Positions 1 to 9,584 of a DNA stretch of 64,000 nt are shown in pieces. This DNA comes from an uncultured Woeseiaceae bacterium (GTDB taxonomy: Bacteria; Pseudomonadota; Gammaproteobacteria; Steroidobacterales; Woeseiaceae): positions 124,001 to 188,000 of the forward strand of contig CALZMQ010000019.1 in assembly GCA_945788625.1 (NCBI GenBank), in the 5' to 3' direction. Under the pieces are notes generated by a model. That model ran no database searches. It had not been told where the DNA came from and saw only the letters and a list, made by a program, of their open reading frames with translations. The stretch's first letter is position 1, and each line of letters opens with the position of its first letter. The position numbers and the translations under genes were made by a program.

Positions 1-104
1 CGGCACTGCTGGAGTCGTCGGGCTTCGACATCGAGGACGACAATCGCATGTACATTCCCGGCATCAAGGCGCTGAGTTACAACTTTTGGGGTGTCGCGCG
101 TTGA
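1..104 (+). CDS. C-terminal end of a possible SAM-dependent methyltransferase (partial)
   Basis: Only the last 33 codons are present, read from position 3 and ending in TGA at 102-104. The tail contains GFDIEDDNRMYIPGIKAL and closes with SYNFWGVAR. A hydrophobic strand with GF, an IPG segment and a final aromatic-G-A stretch is the usual end of class I methyltransferases that follow a UbiG/BioC-like fold. The call rests on this tail alone, so it is tentative. The next gene starts about 50 bases downstream on the same strand. Confidence 0.4.
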   Translation, partial: ALLESSGFDIEDDNRMYIPGIKALSYNFWGVAR

Positions 105-156
105 ACCGCACGGGCTTTGCACCCTCTAAGAGATGGAACGGGGACCTCTTCACCGC

Positions 157-957
157 ATGACGAACAATCACTCACGGACATTATTGTTGCTGCTATCCAG
201 CTTGCTGGCGCCGGTGGCCCTGGCAGCCCAGGAAACGGCCTGTACGGCCCAATACGACCCGGTCTGTGGCGTCGACGGGCAGACGTACAGCAATGAGTGC
301 GTTGCGGGCGCGGCCGGTGTCGAGATCGAGGAACCGGGCATTTGCCCGAATTTCGAAGAAAACGGTTGTCCCGAGACTTTCGACCCGGTTTGCGGCATCG
401 ACGGCAACACCTACATAAACGAGTGTTTCGCGAGCAAATCACAAGTCGAATTGGCCGGACTCGGCGCATGCACGCCCAACGGATGTCCTTCAATCAGGGA
501 GCCGGTCTGCGGCATGAACGGACGCACGTTTATCAATCGATGCGAGGCCGAGGCAGAAAGGATCCCGGTGCAGCGCAAGGACCAGTGCGACCCGGAAAAT
601 TGCCCGAAGGTTTTCGCGCCCGTTTGCGGCGACGATGACGTTACTTACGAGAACGCCTGCCATGCGGAAAAAGCCGGGGTAGAGACCTTTACCGAGGGCA
701 TCTGTAACGTGCGCCCATGCCCGAACCTGTTTGTGCCGGTGTGCGGTTTTGACAGCATGACGTACAGCAACGCCTGCCAGGCGGAGCGACGCGGCGTGCG
801 CGTCGAGTACGCGGGAGTCTGTGAGAACCTCGGCCGCAACTGCCCGCGAGATTACTCGCCCGTTTGTGGCGTCGACGGGGTCACCTACGACAACGACTGC
901 CAGCTCGACAATGCGGGCGTGGGAAAAGCCTACGCGGGATCCTGCATCGGCGATTGA
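157..957 (+). CDS. Secreted protein with six tandem Kazal-type serine protease inhibitor domains
   Basis: An N-terminal hydrophobic segment (TLLLLLSSLLAPVALA, cut near AQ) marks export. It is followed by six units of about 38-40 residues, each with the Kazal core C-x(n)-PVCG-x-D/N-G-x-T-Y/F-x-N-x-C. Most have the spacing expected for three disulfides; unit four reads PVCGDDDVTY. Kazal domains inhibit serine proteases by presenting a reactive loop, so a role against host, predator or competitor proteases is inferred. The start at 157 gives a compact signal peptide and has GGGGA upstream; an in-frame ATG at 133 would add eight residues. It converges with the HerA-type gene, 9 bases apart. Confidence 0.85.
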   Translation: MTNNHSRTLLLLLSSLLAPVALAAQETACTAQYDPVCGVDGQTYSNECVAGAAGVEIEEPGICPNFEENGCPETFDPVCGIDGNTYINECFASKSQVELAGLGACTPNGCPSIREPVCGMNGRTFINRCEAEAERIPVQRKDQCDPENCPKVFAPVCGDDDVTYENACHAEKAGVETFTEGICNVRPCPNLFVPVCGFDSMTYSNACQAERRGVRVEYAGVCENLGRNCPRDYSPVCGVDGVTYDNDCQLDNAGVGKAYAGSCIGD

Positions 958-966
958 TGCGATGCA

Positions 967-3360
967 TTACCAGGCGGGTCGCAGGCGCCCTTTTTCGTCG
1001 GCCGAGTACGGCAGCCACACCAGGCCCGATAGCGCGACGTGGATGTCGGTGCTCTTCGCACGCACGACGATTTCGTCCAGCTCTTCGGATTGCGCATCGA
1101 ACGCGGTGTCGAGGTCGGCGACCTCTTTCTCCAGGGCCTTGTTGAGCGCGGCAATATCCACTTTTACTTTCTCGGCTGTCTGCTTGGCGCGCTCGACGTC
1201 TTGCGCTTCTTTGCGCGCGCTGCCGGCCGTCTTGATGGCGGTGCCCATCTTGGTCGCCGTGCTGCTCGAGAATTTTTTGCGCCCGAGAACGGCACCGAGA
1301 ATGGCCGTGCCGAATGATATCGCCGTATCCAGTTTGCGCTTCGTCGACTGTTCCGTTTGCACGGCAATTGTCTGCTCAGCACGCAGCAATCGGTTCTCGA
1401 GCGTCGTGACCTTGCTGGCGTAGCGTTTGCGAATCTTCGCAATGGCCTTGTCGCGAAGCTCACTTGCGGCGTCCTGCAGCCTGATACGAAACTCTCCTTC
1501 CGTCTCGTCCTCCATCGACGTTAGCCGGAACCTTTTGCTCTTGTACAGGGTGATGTTCTCGTTCTGCCGCAGCCAGCGCTTGTAGTCCTTGCTCCAGCGC
1601 GCATAAGCCTTCGTGTTACTCGCCGCTCCCGGGCAGTCGGCGTAGCTCGCGCCTTCGTCGCCCTCATCGAGAAGATCGTCGACGGAGATGTCGAGTGGCT
1701 CACTGTCGTCCCAGTCGATCTCGACAGGACCCTGCTCGAACTCCACGGTGTGGAGCACAGTCCGTTCCGCTTCGATGTTGTAGCGCGCACTCGTGAAAAC
1801 GACGTCACCCGCAGCAACGACACGCGGATGGTAGACAATGTCGTCTGCACGTCCTTTGACGAAATACTGTTCGACGGAGGGCGGCAGGGCCGGTGCGCTG
1901 GCGGCGCTCTTGCGCTTCGGTTTGGAGACCGCCTTCGCGGCTGCCGCGATGCTCGTCTTCACCTTCGACATCAACGTGCGAATATGGTCGCGCGTCAGCG
2001 GGCCGGCGAGATACGAGAGCACCCAGCGAGTATTGAAGACGACCGCCTCGTCTTCGTGAACGTTGTGCAGCAGGAAGCGGCGCTTGCCGAGTCCTGCGAT
2101 GGTGCGTTCCATTGCCTGCTTGTCGAAATCGCCGCCACTGGCGCCTTCGAGCCCCTCCATCACCCGCGCCTTGTCGCGTTCGGTTTGCAATCGACCCACG
2201 AACCACGTGCCGGTATTGGACAGGCCTTTGTAGTCCAGGTCCACGGGGTTTTGCGTGGCGAGGACCAGGCCGAGACCGTACGCGCGTGCCTGCTTCAACA
2301 GCGTAAGGAACAGCCTCTTGGACGGCGGGTTGGCAACCGGCGGCATGTAGCCGAAAATCTCGTCCATGTAGAGGATGGCACGCAGGCTCGACGTGCCTTG
2401 CTGGGCGCGCATCCAGGCGATGAGTTCGTTGAGCAGCATCGAGACGAAGAACATCCGCTGGGCATCGTCGAGATGGGCGATCGACATCACCGAGATACGC
2501 GGCTTGCCTTCTTCCGTGTACAGGAGGTTCTTCGCGTTGAGCGGCGTGCCCTGCATCCAGGCTTCGAATCCCGGCGCCGCGAGCAGGTTGTTGAGACGCA
2601 TCGCCAGTGCGAATCGGTCCTTCGCCGGGAAGAACGAGTCGAGATTCATGACGCCGACCTTGGTGATCGGCGGATTCTGGATTTCGGCGATCATGCCGGG
2701 CACATCCAGGTCGCGGCCCTCGCGCCAGGCGTTGTCGAGCAATCGCGATATCAGTATGTGTTCACGGCTCGCAACCGGATCCGCGTCGATATCGAGTAGC
2801 GTCAGGATGCCGGTCGCGGTCGACTGCACGCGCTCCCGGTACAGGTCGATATCGTCGATGAGTTCTTCGTCCGGGGCGGCGAAGGTCTGCAGCACCGATA
2901 CCGGCACGCCCGAATTGCTGCCCGGCGTGTAGATCGCAAGATCGACGTTCTTCCGGAGTTGCGTAATCCGCTTGCCGGTCTGACCCCATTGACCGAGCCC
3001 TTTCTTCCACAGCGCGGCTTGCGCCGCAGCGAATTCGTCGGGTGTCTGGCCTTTGTCGGTCGCAGACCGCGGATTGATCCAGGGGCGAAAGTCCCCGGGC
3101 GCAAGATTCGGAAATGTCAGCAACAGGTTGCCCATGTCGCCTTTCGGATCGATCGCAATCACCGGGATGTGATCGAGCGCCGCTTCCTCGAGGATGCCGA
3201 TGCCGAGCCCGGTCTTGCCGGAGCCCGTCATGCCGATGATGACGGCGTGCGTCGTCAGGTCCTTGGAGTCGTAAAGAACCAGGTCTTCGGTGAGCTTTTC
3301 CTTATCGGTGTCGTAGCGCTTACCGAGATAGAAGGCCCCGAGTTTCTCAAAGTCGTGCAT
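967..3360 (-). CDS. HerA/DUF87-type P-loop ATPase with C-terminal coiled coil
   Basis: This 797-residue protein belongs to the HerA/FtsK-like ATPases (COG0433). Walker A is GMTGSGKT at residues 43-50. A Walker B segment ILYMDEIFGY lies near residue 340 and is followed by LVLATQNPVDLDYKGLSN, a sensor-like region. The last 250 residues are charged and heptad-rich (LENRLLRAEQTIAVQTEQ) and probably form a coiled coil. HerA enzymes pump DNA as hexamers in repair or defence, but this long-tailed type is uncharacterised and no NurA nuclease is beside it. It starts 9 bases after the AbgT gene stop, so it is probably co-transcribed with it. Confidence 0.8.
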   Translation of the reverse strand: MHDFEKLGAFYLGKRYDTDKEKLTEDLVLYDSKDLTTHAVIIGMTGSGKTGLGIGILEEAALDHIPVIAIDPKGDMGNLLLTFPNLAPGDFRPWINPRSATDKGQTPDEFAAAQAALWKKGLGQWGQTGKRITQLRKNVDLAIYTPGSNSGVPVSVLQTFAAPDEELIDDIDLYRERVQSTATGILTLLDIDADPVASREHILISRLLDNAWREGRDLDVPGMIAEIQNPPITKVGVMNLDSFFPAKDRFALAMRLNNLLAAPGFEAWMQGTPLNAKNLLYTEEGKPRISVMSIAHLDDAQRMFFVSMLLNELIAWMRAQQGTSSLRAILYMDEIFGYMPPVANPPSKRLFLTLLKQARAYGLGLVLATQNPVDLDYKGLSNTGTWFVGRLQTERDKARVMEGLEGASGGDFDKQAMERTIAGLGKRRFLLHNVHEDEAVVFNTRWVLSYLAGPLTRDHIRTLMSKVKTSIAAAAKAVSKPKRKSAASAPALPPSVEQYFVKGRADDIVYHPRVVAAGDVVFTSARYNIEAERTVLHTVEFEQGPVEIDWDDSEPLDISVDDLLDEGDEGASYADCPGAASNTKAYARWSKDYKRWLRQNENITLYKSKRFRLTSMEDETEGEFRIRLQDAASELRDKAIAKIRKRYASKVTTLENRLLRAEQTIAVQTEQSTKRKLDTAISFGTAILGAVLGRKKFSSSTATKMGTAIKTAGSARKEAQDVERAKQTAEKVKVDIAALNKALEKEVADLDTAFDAQSEELDEIVVRAKSTDIHVALSGLVWLPYSADEKGRLRPAW

Positions 3361-3369
3361 ACGATATCC

Positions 3370-4911
3370 TTAGCTGGGCGGATAGGTGTAGCTCGCGGCG
3401 AAGCCCAGCGGCAGGCCGAGCGCATAATACGCCAGCAGGAACAGTGTCCAGGTCAACAGGAACCACAGCGAATACGGCAACATCATCGCCGCGAGCGTGC
3501 CGATGCCGGTATTTTTCACGTAGCGCTGGCAATAGATGACGACAAGCGGGAAATACGGCATCAACGGCGTGATGATGTTGGTGCTCGAATCGCCGACGCG
3601 ATAAGCCGCCTGTGTCAGGTCGGGCGAGATGCCGAGCGACATGAGCATCGGCACGAAGATCGGTGCAAGCAGTCCCCACTTGCCGCTTGCCGAGCCGACG
3701 AAGATGTTGACGAACGCGGTCAGCAGGACGATACCCACGATCGTGATGGCCGTCGGCAATCCCAGTGCCGCAAGGCCCTTGGCGCCGTAAAGCGCGAGCA
3801 GGGTACCGAGATTGGAGACGGAAAACGCGATGACGAATTGCGCGATGAAAAACATGATGACGATGTAGTAGGCCATGCTGTGCATGGCCTTCGTCATGCC
3901 CTCGATCATGTCTTTCATGCCTTTCATGGAGCCGGAGACCTTGCCGTAGACGATGCCCGGAATGACGAACAGGAAGAAGATCAGCGAGACGATGGACTGC
4001 ATGATCGGCGCGCTGAACGTCGCCAGACCGCCGTTCGCATCGCGCCAGGCCGATTGAGAGGGAAGCACGGATAAGAACAGGACGACGAGGCCGAGCACCA
4101 TTGCAATGAGCGACCAGCGCAGCCCACGGCGCTCGTTGTCCTTGATGTCATGAAACTCCGGCAGCTCGTCGGGATCGCCGTCGATCTCGACGCCCGCGAG
4201 TCGCGGCTCGACAACCTTTTCTGTCAGGAACCAGCCGAGGCCGACGATCAGGATCGACGATGCCGTCGTGAAGAAATAATTGTTCAGGGTGTTTACGGCG
4301 ATGTTGGGGTCCAGCAGCCGTGCGCCCTCGAGGGTCAGGCCCTGCAGCAGCGGGTCCAGCGACGACGGTACGAAATTCGCCGAGAAGCCACCGGAGACAC
4401 CTGCAAACGCGGCGGCAATGCCTGCCAGGGGGTGCCGGCCCGCCGCGTAGAAGATAACGCCGCCCAGCGGGATGACCAGTACATAACCGGCATCGACCGC
4501 CGAGTGACTGATGATTCCGACCAGGATAACCATCGGCGTCAGCAGCCATTTGGCCGTGACGTTCAGCAAGGCGCGGATTGCCGTGCTGATGAAACCCGTG
4601 TGTTCGGCGACGCCGATGCCCAGCATTGCGACCAGCACCACGCCGACCGGACCGAAGGTCATGAAACGGGTGACCATTGTCGACATGAATGCGACGAAGG
4701 ACTCGCCGGACAACTGGTTGACGACGACTATGCGTTCGCCGGTGGCCGGGTGAAAAATGTCGAAAGTGACGTAGGACAGCGCCCACGACAATACCCAGAC
4801 AATGCCCAGCAGCGCGATGAACAGTACGGCCGGGTCGGGAAGTTTATTGCCGACACGCTCTACGGTGCCAAGGAATCCACCGGGCACGGCGGCTTGTTGT
4901 TGTTCTGACAT
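3370..4911 (-). CDS. AbgT family transporter
   Basis: This is a 513-residue polytopic membrane protein. The N-terminal VERVGNKLPDPAVLF and the C-terminal GSASGKWGLLAPIFVPM, VGDSSTNIITPLMPYF and PLGFAASYTYPPS segments are hallmarks of the AbgT family. Members import p-aminobenzoyl-glutamate or export sulfonamides using the proton or sodium gradient. Substrate cannot be set from sequence; a dipeptide-like amide would fit the flanking M2 peptidase and POT transporter. An REP-like hairpin lies between it and the peptidase gene upstream. Confidence 0.92.
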   Translation of the reverse strand: MSEQQQAAVPGGFLGTVERVGNKLPDPAVLFIALLGIVWVLSWALSYVTFDIFHPATGERIVVVNQLSGESFVAFMSTMVTRFMTFGPVGVVLVAMLGIGVAEHTGFISTAIRALLNVTAKWLLTPMVILVGIISHSAVDAGYVLVIPLGGVIFYAAGRHPLAGIAAAFAGVSGGFSANFVPSSLDPLLQGLTLEGARLLDPNIAVNTLNNYFFTTASSILIVGLGWFLTEKVVEPRLAGVEIDGDPDELPEFHDIKDNERRGLRWSLIAMVLGLVVLFLSVLPSQSAWRDANGGLATFSAPIMQSIVSLIFFLFVIPGIVYGKVSGSMKGMKDMIEGMTKAMHSMAYYIVIMFFIAQFVIAFSVSNLGTLLALYGAKGLAALGLPTAITIVGIVLLTAFVNIFVGSASGKWGLLAPIFVPMLMSLGISPDLTQAAYRVGDSSTNIITPLMPYFPLVVIYCQRYVKNTGIGTLAAMMLPYSLWFLLTWTLFLLAYYALGLPLGFAASYTYPPS

Positions 4912-4966
4912 TATTTTCCCCTGTCTCTATGCTCGCCGAAGGAGCAGCATCCGGTCACCACCTTTC

Positions 4967-4990
4967 GTAGGAGCGGCTTCCAGCCGCGAT
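4967..4990 (+). repeat. REP-like hairpin, copy 1
   Basis: It starts GTAGGAGCGG and contains the perfect hairpin GCGGCT-TCC-AGCCGC, then GAT. Near-identical copies lie at 13609-13632 and 41993-42015. This copy ends one base before the stop codon of the M2 peptidase gene (4992-4994, minus strand). Dispersed hairpins of this style are known REP elements of gammaproteobacteria. Confidence 0.7.
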
Positions 4991-4991
4991 T

Positions 4992-6818
4992 CTACCAGCC
5001 GCAACTCCGGCCCTGGTTTTGTTCTTTCAGGTAACCCATGAGCGGCGCAAAATAATCGATGATCGCGGTCGCGTCCATCTCGCGCGTGCCGGTCAGTTTT
5101 TCGAGTGCGTCCTGCCAGGGCTCGCTCTGTCCCGATTCCAGCATGGCGTAAAAGCGATCGCCTGCTTCCTTGCTGCCGTAAATGGAGCACGACGCGAGAT
5201 CGCCTTCGTGCCCGGCAATTTCGCAGAGCGAACGCTGGAACTGGAACTGCAGAATGTGCGCGAGGAAATACCGCGTGTAAGACACATTGGCCGGAATATG
5301 GTATTTCGCGCCCGGGTCGAAATCGGCCTCGGAGCGTTCGACCGGCGGCGCTATACCCTGGTAGCGGGTACGCATGTCCCACCAGCCCTTGTTGTAATCT
5401 TCCGGTGCGATCTCACCCGAGAAAACGCCCCAGCGCCATTCATCGATGAGCTTGCCGAAGGGCAGGAACGCGATCTTGTCGAGCGCCATCTGCATCTGCC
5501 GGTTGATAACGGCTTGTTCGCTCTGGGCGGCTTCGGCAACCAGGCCGACCTCGGCGAGGTAGGCCGGTGTCATCGACAGCGTTACGGTATCGCCGATTGC
5601 CTCGTGGAAGCCCGAGTGCGCGCTACCCTGGAACAACGGTGGCTGGTCCTTGTAGGCGCCCTGGTAGTAGTTGTGCCCGAGCTCGTGATAGATGACGCGC
5701 AGCTCTTCGTACGTCTGTTTGATGCACATCTTGATACGAAGGTCGTTGCCGCCATCGAGGCCCCACGCACTGGCGTGACAGACAACGTCGCGGTCCCGGG
5801 GTTTCGTAAATTGCGAACGCGTCCAGAACGTGTCGGGAAGTCGCGGCATGCCCAACGACACGTAGAAGCTCTCGGCGTTACGGACCATTTCCTGTGGCGA
5901 GAATTCCTTGGTCTTCAGCGTGCTGTCGACGTCGAGATCCGCAACGCCAGGATACGGTTCCATGATGTCGTAGATGGAGCCCCATTCCTGGGACCACATG
6001 TTGCCGAGCAGGTGCGCGGGGATCGGGCCGTCCTGCGGCACCTTGTCCGCCCCGTACACGTCGCCGAGTTTCGCGCGAACGTGGCAATGCAGTTCGTCGT
6101 ACAGTGGCTTGACCTGCTGCCACAGGCGACCGGCCTCCTGCTCGAATTCTGCCGGGCTCATGTCGAAACCGGCGCGCCACATTTCACCGAGATCGCCGTA
6201 GCCGAGTTCGCTCGCGCCCTCGTTGACGAGTTCGACGTAGCGCCGGTACTTGTCGCGCATCGGCGGGGCGACGGTGCGCCAGCCCTGCCAAGCCTCGGTC
6301 AGTTCGTCATAGTCGCGACTGTTGGCGATGACGTCCTCGAGCTCGGGCAGGTTCTTGCATTCCTTGTTTGCGTCGCAGTATTGACCCGCACCGTACATGC
6401 CCTCGAGCTCGGTCGCGATCATCGCCAGTTCTTTGCGTTTGGCGGCGTCGGCCGGTGTCGGCAGTGAGGTGCCGAGCTTCAGGAGGTCGATCGCGCGTCG
6501 TGTGTTGTCGTCGAGATCTTGTCCCTCGTACTGCAACGCCTGCTTCACCATGCCGCTGTGCCACTTGGCGTACTTTTCGCTGGCGGCGGCGGCGATGATC
6601 GCCGTGTCATCGGTAATGTAGGTCGAGCGCACCCATTCGGCCGCCCCCGTTTCCTTGCTGAGTTCCTCCAGTTCAGCATTGGCGCGAGCCACGAATTCCG
6701 CGGCGGTCTCGGTCGGGGCTGGAGTTGTGTCCGTGGCTTCCGTGGCGTCCTGCTGCGAGCAGGCACCGAGTGACGCGGCGAACGCCAGGCTCGCGGCGAT
6801 TCGAACGAAGTATTTCAT
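4992..6818 (-). CDS. M2 family peptidyl-dipeptidase (ACE-like), exported lipoprotein
   Basis: The 608-residue product has a lipoprotein signal ending ASLGAC, with the lipidated Cys at residue 20. The zinc site is HELGH at 378-382 with the third ligand Glu 406 in GFHEAIGD, as in the angiotensin-converting-enzyme family (M2). These enzymes remove C-terminal dipeptides. The C-terminal part also matches M2 (YHIPANVSYTRYFLAHILQF). Length is typical for single-domain bacterial ACE homologues. It starts 21 bases after the POT transporter stop, so peptide trimming at the cell envelope followed by dipeptide import is the likely joint role. Confidence 0.93.
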   Translation of the reverse strand: MKYFVRIAASLAFAASLGACSQQDATEATDTTPAPTETAAEFVARANAELEELSKETGAAEWVRSTYITDDTAIIAAAASEKYAKWHSGMVKQALQYEGQDLDDNTRRAIDLLKLGTSLPTPADAAKRKELAMIATELEGMYGAGQYCDANKECKNLPELEDVIANSRDYDELTEAWQGWRTVAPPMRDKYRRYVELVNEGASELGYGDLGEMWRAGFDMSPAEFEQEAGRLWQQVKPLYDELHCHVRAKLGDVYGADKVPQDGPIPAHLLGNMWSQEWGSIYDIMEPYPGVADLDVDSTLKTKEFSPQEMVRNAESFYVSLGMPRLPDTFWTRSQFTKPRDRDVVCHASAWGLDGGNDLRIKMCIKQTYEELRVIYHELGHNYYQGAYKDQPPLFQGSAHSGFHEAIGDTVTLSMTPAYLAEVGLVAEAAQSEQAVINRQMQMALDKIAFLPFGKLIDEWRWGVFSGEIAPEDYNKGWWDMRTRYQGIAPPVERSEADFDPGAKYHIPANVSYTRYFLAHILQFQFQRSLCEIAGHEGDLASCSIYGSKEAGDRFYAMLESGQSEPWQDALEKLTGTREMDATAIIDYFAPLMGYLKEQNQGRSCGW

Positions 6819-6839
6819 AGGCTCATGTCCGCTTTCTCT

Positions 6840-8654
6840 CTAGTGTACGCCGTGCATCCAGCGGCGCAGAATCGGCGAGATAATGATCATGATTGCACCG
6901 ACGCCGAGCCCGAGCCACATGAGGAACATGTACAGTTCCGTGTAGGTCGCAAGTGCCGTCGCCACATCGGCCACTTCGCCACCCGAGGTGTCGATCGCCG
7001 CCATGCGGCCGAGCCGTGTCGCCACGGTCTCCGACAGCGCGGTTGCGAGGAACCAGGTGCCCATGCTGACGCCGACGACCCTGCCGATCGACAACTTGGT
7101 CACGGCGGACAGCCCGACAGGCGACAGGCACAGCTCGCCGGTCGTGTGCAGCAGGTACGCGAGTATCAGCCAGATCATGGCGACCTGCCCCGCCTGGTCC
7201 GGGAACTGTGCGCCGAACACCAGCGCGCCGAAGCCGAGGCCGGCCTGGACGATACCCAGGCCGAACTTCACCGGCGTCGAGGGCTCGAGATTCTTCTTGG
7301 CGAGCCAGGTCCAGAGAATGGCGAACGGAATCGCCAGCAGCATGATGAATCCGGCATTGAGCGACCCGAACTGCGCGGCGGTAAACGTTATGCCACCGGC
7401 GGTGCGGTCGACGACACGATCCGCATAGAAGGTCATCGATCCGGCAGCCTGTTCGAACAGCGCCCAGAAAACGATGGTCGAAAGTATCAATACCATGAGT
7501 ACGACCGTACGCCCGAACTCATCGGAGTAATGCGTCTTGAAACCGTAAATGACGAAACCGACAATCAGGATTATCGAACCGTACAGCACCTTTTCTGCGA
7601 GCTCCACGCTGCCCGGCAGGAAGTGCAGGTTGACGAGTACGGCGTAAATGCCGGACAGCACGGCCACGGCGGCAACCGTGTAGGCAACCCGGTTGTCCTG
7701 GTCCTGCTTGGTGTGGACCATCGAATACAGGATCAGGCCGACGATGGCGACGATCAAAAGAACGTTCTGCGACGCGAGCACGACGTGTTCGTGTTGTACC
7801 AGCCACCAGGCGACAAACAGAGCTGGCAACGTCAGGAGGTAGATCGACCATTCGACGTTGATCGGGCCGAACACCTTCTTGGTCAGTTTCTCGGGCTCTG
7901 ACGGTTCGGCGTGTCCCTTCAGGTATTTCTGGCCGCGCAGGAAGGTAATGAGGCCGATGACCATGCCGATACCGGCCGCACCGAAGCCGTATTTCCAGCC
8001 GAAAGTCTCTCCGAGCCAGCCACACAACAGCGTCGCTGCGAACGAACCGATGTTGATGCCCATGTAGAAAATCGTGAAGCCCGAATCGCGACGCGGGTCA
8101 TCCATCGAATACAGCTTGCCGACTATCGTCGAGATGTTCGGTTTCAGGTATCCGACGCCCATCACGATCAGGGCCAGCGCGAAGTAGAAGACCTTCAGTG
8201 CGGCCGTGTCGCGAATCATGACATCCTCGGCCAGCATGGTGCCCGCCGTGAGAATCTCGCCGGAAGCCAGCGTCAGGTTCTCCGTCAGCGTCGTGCCCGC
8301 AGCGTAGAAGATGGCCTGGTAGCCTTCGACGGCCATCAGCAGGTGCCCGAAACACAGCAGGACGCCGCCGAACACGACGGATTTGCGCATCCCGAGGTAA
8401 CGGTCGGCCAGCATGCCGCCGATCAGTGGCAGCGCGTACACGAGACCGGCGTATGAGCCGAGAACATTGAGGCCCATCTGGTCGGTAAAGAGGTGGTACT
8501 TGGTGAGGTACAGCACCAGCAGGAACTTCATTCCGTAGAACGAGAACCGCTCCCAGAGCTCCGTCGCGAAACAGACGTAGAGGCCTACTGGATGGCCCAG
8601 CAGCTCGGCGTCGTGTGAATAGTCCTCCGCGGTCGCGTCAACGGAATTGCTCAT
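6840..8654 (-). CDS. POT family proton-dependent oligopeptide transporter
   Basis: The 604-residue membrane protein carries the PTR2/POT signature: ELWERFSFYGMKFLLVLYL near the N-terminus, with the E-x-x-E-R-F/x-Y-G motif, then GGMLADRYLG, and FYMGINIGSFAATLLCGWLGE in the fifth helix region. POT carriers bring in di- and tripeptides with protons. The length exceeds the usual 450-500 residues because of extra helices in the central region, as in the longer bacterial DtpT-like branch. It is first of a minus-strand run with the M2 peptidase, AbgT and HerA-type genes. Confidence 0.93.
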   Translation of the reverse strand: MSNSVDATAEDYSHDAELLGHPVGLYVCFATELWERFSFYGMKFLLVLYLTKYHLFTDQMGLNVLGSYAGLVYALPLIGGMLADRYLGMRKSVVFGGVLLCFGHLLMAVEGYQAIFYAAGTTLTENLTLASGEILTAGTMLAEDVMIRDTAALKVFYFALALIVMGVGYLKPNISTIVGKLYSMDDPRRDSGFTIFYMGINIGSFAATLLCGWLGETFGWKYGFGAAGIGMVIGLITFLRGQKYLKGHAEPSEPEKLTKKVFGPINVEWSIYLLTLPALFVAWWLVQHEHVVLASQNVLLIVAIVGLILYSMVHTKQDQDNRVAYTVAAVAVLSGIYAVLVNLHFLPGSVELAEKVLYGSIILIVGFVIYGFKTHYSDEFGRTVVLMVLILSTIVFWALFEQAAGSMTFYADRVVDRTAGGITFTAAQFGSLNAGFIMLLAIPFAILWTWLAKKNLEPSTPVKFGLGIVQAGLGFGALVFGAQFPDQAGQVAMIWLILAYLLHTTGELCLSPVGLSAVTKLSIGRVVGVSMGTWFLATALSETVATRLGRMAAIDTSGGEVADVATALATYTELYMFLMWLGLGVGAIMIIISPILRRWMHGVH

Positions 8655-8792
8655 GTTATTCCCCGGTCGGCGTCAGGCGCCGAGATATATAGTTCTTGGC
8701 GGGTCAGGGCTACGCATTAAACACTATTTGGCGCCCCTCATGCCACTTGACGGCTAGACGGACGCTTCGAATAAGCGGGGGGTTGCAGCCGA

Positions 8793-9584
8793 TTAGCTGT
8801 CCGTCGCGGCGACTTCGTCCGATTCGTCCACCTTTTTCGGCACCAGCACGCGCGCCATGATGATCCCCAGCTCATAGAGCAGGTAGACGGGCACGGCGAG
8901 CAAGGTCTGGCTGATGACGTCGGGGGGCGTCAACAACATGCCGACGATGAACGCGCCAAGGAAGACATAAGGACGCGCCTTGCCGAGCTTCTCGATTGTG
9001 GTGAGCCCCGTCCAGACGATCAGTACGGCGGCGATCGGCACTTCGAACGCAATGCCGAAGGCAAGCACGAGCATCATGATGAAATCGAGGTACGCGGTGA
9101 CGTCGGTCATTACCTCGACGCCCTCCGGCGCGATTGCGGTCATGAAACCGAAGATCAGCGGGAAGACCACGTAGTAAGCGAATGCGACACCGGCGTAAAA
9201 CAGGACGATGCTGGACCCGAGCAGCGGCACGGCGAAGCGCTTTTCCTTCTTGTAGAGCCCCGGTGCGACGAACGCCCAGGTCTGGTAGAGCACGATGGGC
9301 ATTGCAATGAACAACGCCACGTAGAACGTCAACTTGAAGGGCGCAAGCAGCGGTGAAGCAACCGCGGTTGCGATCATCTGGCCGCCGGGAAGAACTTCTC
9401 TGAGCGGCTCCGAAACGAAAGCGAAGATCTTCGGTGCGAACGGGACCAGGCCGACGAATACCACCATGACCGCCGCAAACACTTTCAGCAGGCGGCTCCG
9501 GAGTTCGACCAGGTGCGACAGTAATGTGCCCTCACCCAGCTCGGTCGCCGGGCTTTCGGCGGACTTGCTCGTCGTCTCGGTCAC
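8793..9584 (-). CDS. tatC: Sec-independent protein translocase subunit TatC
   Basis: TatC is the six-helix receptor for twin-arginine signal peptides in the inner membrane. The 263-residue product has LLSHLVELRSRLLKVFAAV at the cytoplasmic N-terminus, FVAPGLYKKEKRF after the second helix, and AFGIAFEVPI, all conserved in TatC. Its ATG overlaps the tatB stop by 4 bases. Likely clients in this window include the molybdenum hydroxylase large subunit and the TRAP binding protein, both with RR motifs. Confidence 0.97.
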   Translation of the reverse strand: MTETTSKSAESPATELGEGTLLSHLVELRSRLLKVFAAVMVVFVGLVPFAPKIFAFVSEPLREVLPGGQMIATAVASPLLAPFKLTFYVALFIAMPIVLYQTWAFVAPGLYKKEKRFAVPLLGSSIVLFYAGVAFAYYVVFPLIFGFMTAIAPEGVEVMTDVTAYLDFIMMLVLAFGIAFEVPIAAVLIVWTGLTTIEKLGKARPYVFLGAFIVGMLLTPPDVISQTLLAVPVYLLYELGIIMARVLVPKKVDESDEVAATDS

